In this document: piece by piece, positions 3,859-5,399 of the stretch | Layout: each line of letters begins with the position of its first letter | Position numbering within the stretch: position 1 is the first letter of the stretch | NCBI GenBank assembly: GCA_905236605.1 | Contig: CAJORD010000158.1 | Span: 1 to 5,399 of the forward strand | From: an uncultured Synergistales bacterium | Lineage (GTDB): Bacteria > Synergistota > Synergistia > Synergistales > Aminobacteriaceae | Reading direction: 5' to 3' | Length of the DNA: 5,399 nucleotides | The notes under the pieces: generated by a model | The model's database searches: none | What the model was told of the DNA's origin: nothing | The model's input: the letters and a program-made list of their open reading frames with translations, nothing else | Made by a program: the position numbers and the translations under genes

Positions 3859-5399
3859 ATGAACGACTTTGAAAATCGTCTTGCAAAATATTATGACGAA
3901 CTTAAATGGCTCTACTATGAACTCTACGGAAGCGATAAACAAGCGTTCGATTATTTTTGCGAAATGCTTCGAAAGTCATGGAGCGAACGCAATGACGCGT
4001 TAAAAGAACTCGATGAGGCCCGCGAAGAAGATCCGCACTGGTACGCCGGCAATGATATTTTAGGCATGATGATGTACACGGAATGCTTCGCGAAAAATCT
4101 CAAGGGCGTAAAAGAACACCTCGATTATATTCAAGAGTGCGGAGTTACATATTTGCACTTGATGCCGCTGCTTGACACTCCCAAAGGCCGAAGCGATGGC
4201 GGCTATGCCGTTTCCGATTTTAGAAAAGTCCGTCCCGATTTAGGAACGATTGAAGACCTTGCGGAGCTTTCTGCGAAGTGTCATTCACTCGGGATTAGCG
4301 TCTGTCTCGATTTCGTCATGAACCACACTAGCGAAGACCACGAATGGGCCAAGCGCGCCAAGAACGGCGAAAAAGAATTTCAAGACCGCTATTTCTTCTT
4401 CGACAACTGGGAAATCCCGAATCAATTTGAAAAAAATCTCCCCGAAGTCTTTCCGACGACCGCGCCGGGAAATTTCACTTTCAATAAAGAGTCCGGCAAA
4501 GTCGTAATGACGACGTTCTATCCGTACCAATGGGACTTGAATTATCGTAACCCCGTTGTCTTCAACGACATGACCGAAAATATGCTCTTCTTGTGTAATC
4601 AGGGGATCGACATCATAAGACTTGACGCTGTGCCTTATATCTGGAAGACGCTCGGCACGAATTGTCGAAACTTGCCGCAAGTTCATACGCTCGTCAGGAT
4701 TATGAGAATGGCTGCCGAAATCGTTTGCCCGGGAACTTTATTATTAGGCGAAGTCGTTATGGAGCCGTCAAAAGTTGTTCCGTACTTCGGGACGGTCGAG
4801 AAACCTGAATGCAATATGCTCTACAACGTTACGACAATGGCGAGCACGTGGCACACAGTCGCTACACAGGACACGCGATTAATGAAGCATCAGCTTGCGA
4901 GCGTCTTTGCTTTGCCGAAAGAATATGTGTTCTTGAATTATTTGCGTTGTCATGACGACATCGGCTGGGGACTTGATTACGATTTTCTTCGCGGGTTCGG
5001 CTTTGATGAAGTTGCACACAAGAAATTTTTGAACGATTACTTCAAGGGCGACTTCAGAAACTCACCTTCGCGCGGCGAAACTTACAACGACGCTCCCGAA
5101 CTTGGCGACGCCAGAATGTGTGGAACGACGGCTTCACTTTGCGGCCTCGAATCCTCAAATAAAAATATGGCCGTGAAACTCGACACTATGCTTCACGCAT
5201 TCTTGTTCACGCAGAGCGGCATTCCTGTCTTATATAGTGGCGACGAGGTTGCACAACTGAACGACTACGCTTATCACGATGACCCCGACAAAGCTGAAGA
5301 CAGTCGTTATATTCACAGAGGCTCTTTCAAATGGGAGAACGCGGCCAAGCGCGACGACATGACAACGCCGGAAGGGAAAATTTTCAACGCGATCCGAAA
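3859..5399 (+). CDS. Amylosucrase-type glycoside hydrolase, GH13 subfamily 4, partial at the C-terminus
   Basis: The 513 visible residues closely follow amylosucrase, which cleaves sucrose and moves the glucosyl unit onto alpha-1,4-glucan, releasing fructose. After a helical N-domain (1-59) the (beta/alpha)8 barrel begins at DPHWYAGND (58-66). Conserved GH13 regions are DFVMNH (151-156), R254-L-D256-A with the nucleophile Asp256, GE298 with the acid/base Glu298, and C364-HDDIGW with His365 and the stabilising Asp366. The sucrose-pocket pair of amylosucrase, Asp144 and Arg509 in the Neisseria enzyme, appears kept as D113 (in SDGGYAV) and R483 (in EDSRYIHRG). The stretch TTFYPYQWDLNYRNP (218-232) is also characteristic. 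The N-domain seems about 30 residues shorter than in Neisseria. With no signal peptide and about 12 cysteines the protein should be cytoplasmic. About 120 residues, including the C-terminal beta domain, would lie beyond the right edge. Sucrose hydrolases share this subfamily, so polymerase versus hydrolase activity is not settled. Confidence 0.88.
   Translation, partial: MNDFENRLAKYYDELKWLYYELYGSDKQAFDYFCEMLRKSWSERNDALKELDEAREEDPHWYAGNDILGMMMYTECFAKNLKGVKEHLDYIQECGVTYLHLMPLLDTPKGRSDGGYAVSDFRKVRPDLGTIEDLAELSAKCHSLGISVCLDFVMNHTSEDHEWAKRAKNGEKEFQDRYFFFDNWEIPNQFEKNLPEVFPTTAPGNFTFNKESGKVVMTTFYPYQWDLNYRNPVVFNDMTENMLFLCNQGIDIIRLDAVPYIWKTLGTNCRNLPQVHTLVRIMRMAAEIVCPGTLLLGEVVMEPSKVVPYFGTVEKPECNMLYNVTTMASTWHTVATQDTRLMKHQLASVFALPKEYVFLNYLRCHDDIGWGLDYDFLRGFGFDEVAHKKFLNDYFKGDFRNSPSRGETYNDAPELGDARMCGTTASLCGLESSNKNMAVKLDTMLHAFLFTQSGIPVLYSGDEVAQLNDYAYHDDPDKAEDSRYIHRGSFKWENAAKRDDMTTPEGKIFNAIR

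Noticed and set aside
4285..4686. A 133-residue open frame on the minus strand inside the amylosucrase-type gene
   Set aside because: It lies wholly antisense to a strongly conserved catalytic region and shows no recognisable domain; it is a codon-bias shadow.
1..5399. Searched for CRISPR repeats, tRNA or rRNA genes, insertion sequences, toxin-antitoxin pairs and defence genes
   Set aside because: No regularly spaced repeats, cloverleaf-like segments, transposase motifs or terminal inverted repeats were seen, and nearly all DNA is explained by five ordinary genes.

Overview
This 5.4 kb window looks like ordinary chromosomal DNA of an anaerobic or fermentative bacterium. It holds five protein-coding genes, two of them cut by the window edges. 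I see no mobile element, CRISPR array, tRNA, rRNA or phage gene. The DNA has moderate G+C with A/T-rich intergenic gaps. Start sites have Shine-Dalgarno sequences, two genes have perfect TGnTATAAT extended -10 boxes, and the cytoplasmic proteins are rich in cysteine. Together with the style of the PBP2 and the binding protein, this suggests a deep-branching or didermic anaerobe of the Synergistota/Negativicutes kind. That placement is an impression, not a demonstration.

Layout: (1) 1-562, minus: the N-terminal 187 residues of a secreted type 1 periplasmic binding protein for an ABC importer; the C-terminus lies beyond the left edge. (2) 672-1532, minus: a complete LysR-type regulator with a TTG start, 109 bp upstream of the binding-protein gene on the same strand. 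(3) 1533-1744: a divergent control region with a tandem AATATT element, a GC-rich dyad and an extended -10 promoter. (4) 1745-1999, plus: an 84-residue protein with four CXXC pairs. (5) 2026-2054: a terminator between converging genes. (6) 2053-3765, minus: a complete class B penicillin-binding protein 2 (mrdA), standing alone. (7) 3766-3858: a compact divergent promoter region. (8) 3859-5399, plus: a GH13 subfamily 4 amylosucrase-type enzyme, complete through the catalytic core but lacking its C-terminal domain because the window ends.

The genes do not form one pathway. The LysR gene and the binding-protein gene may be a regulator-transporter pair, since no terminator is visible between them. 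The amylosucrase-type enzyme would act on cytoplasmic sucrose or alpha-glucan. PBP2 builds side-wall peptidoglycan in the periplasm. The CXXC protein is the least understood gene. I found no strong evidence of a novel system; the points most worth checking are the CXXC protein and its upstream region, the predicted leaderless mrdA transcript, and the Cys/His cluster in the PBP2 active-site region.
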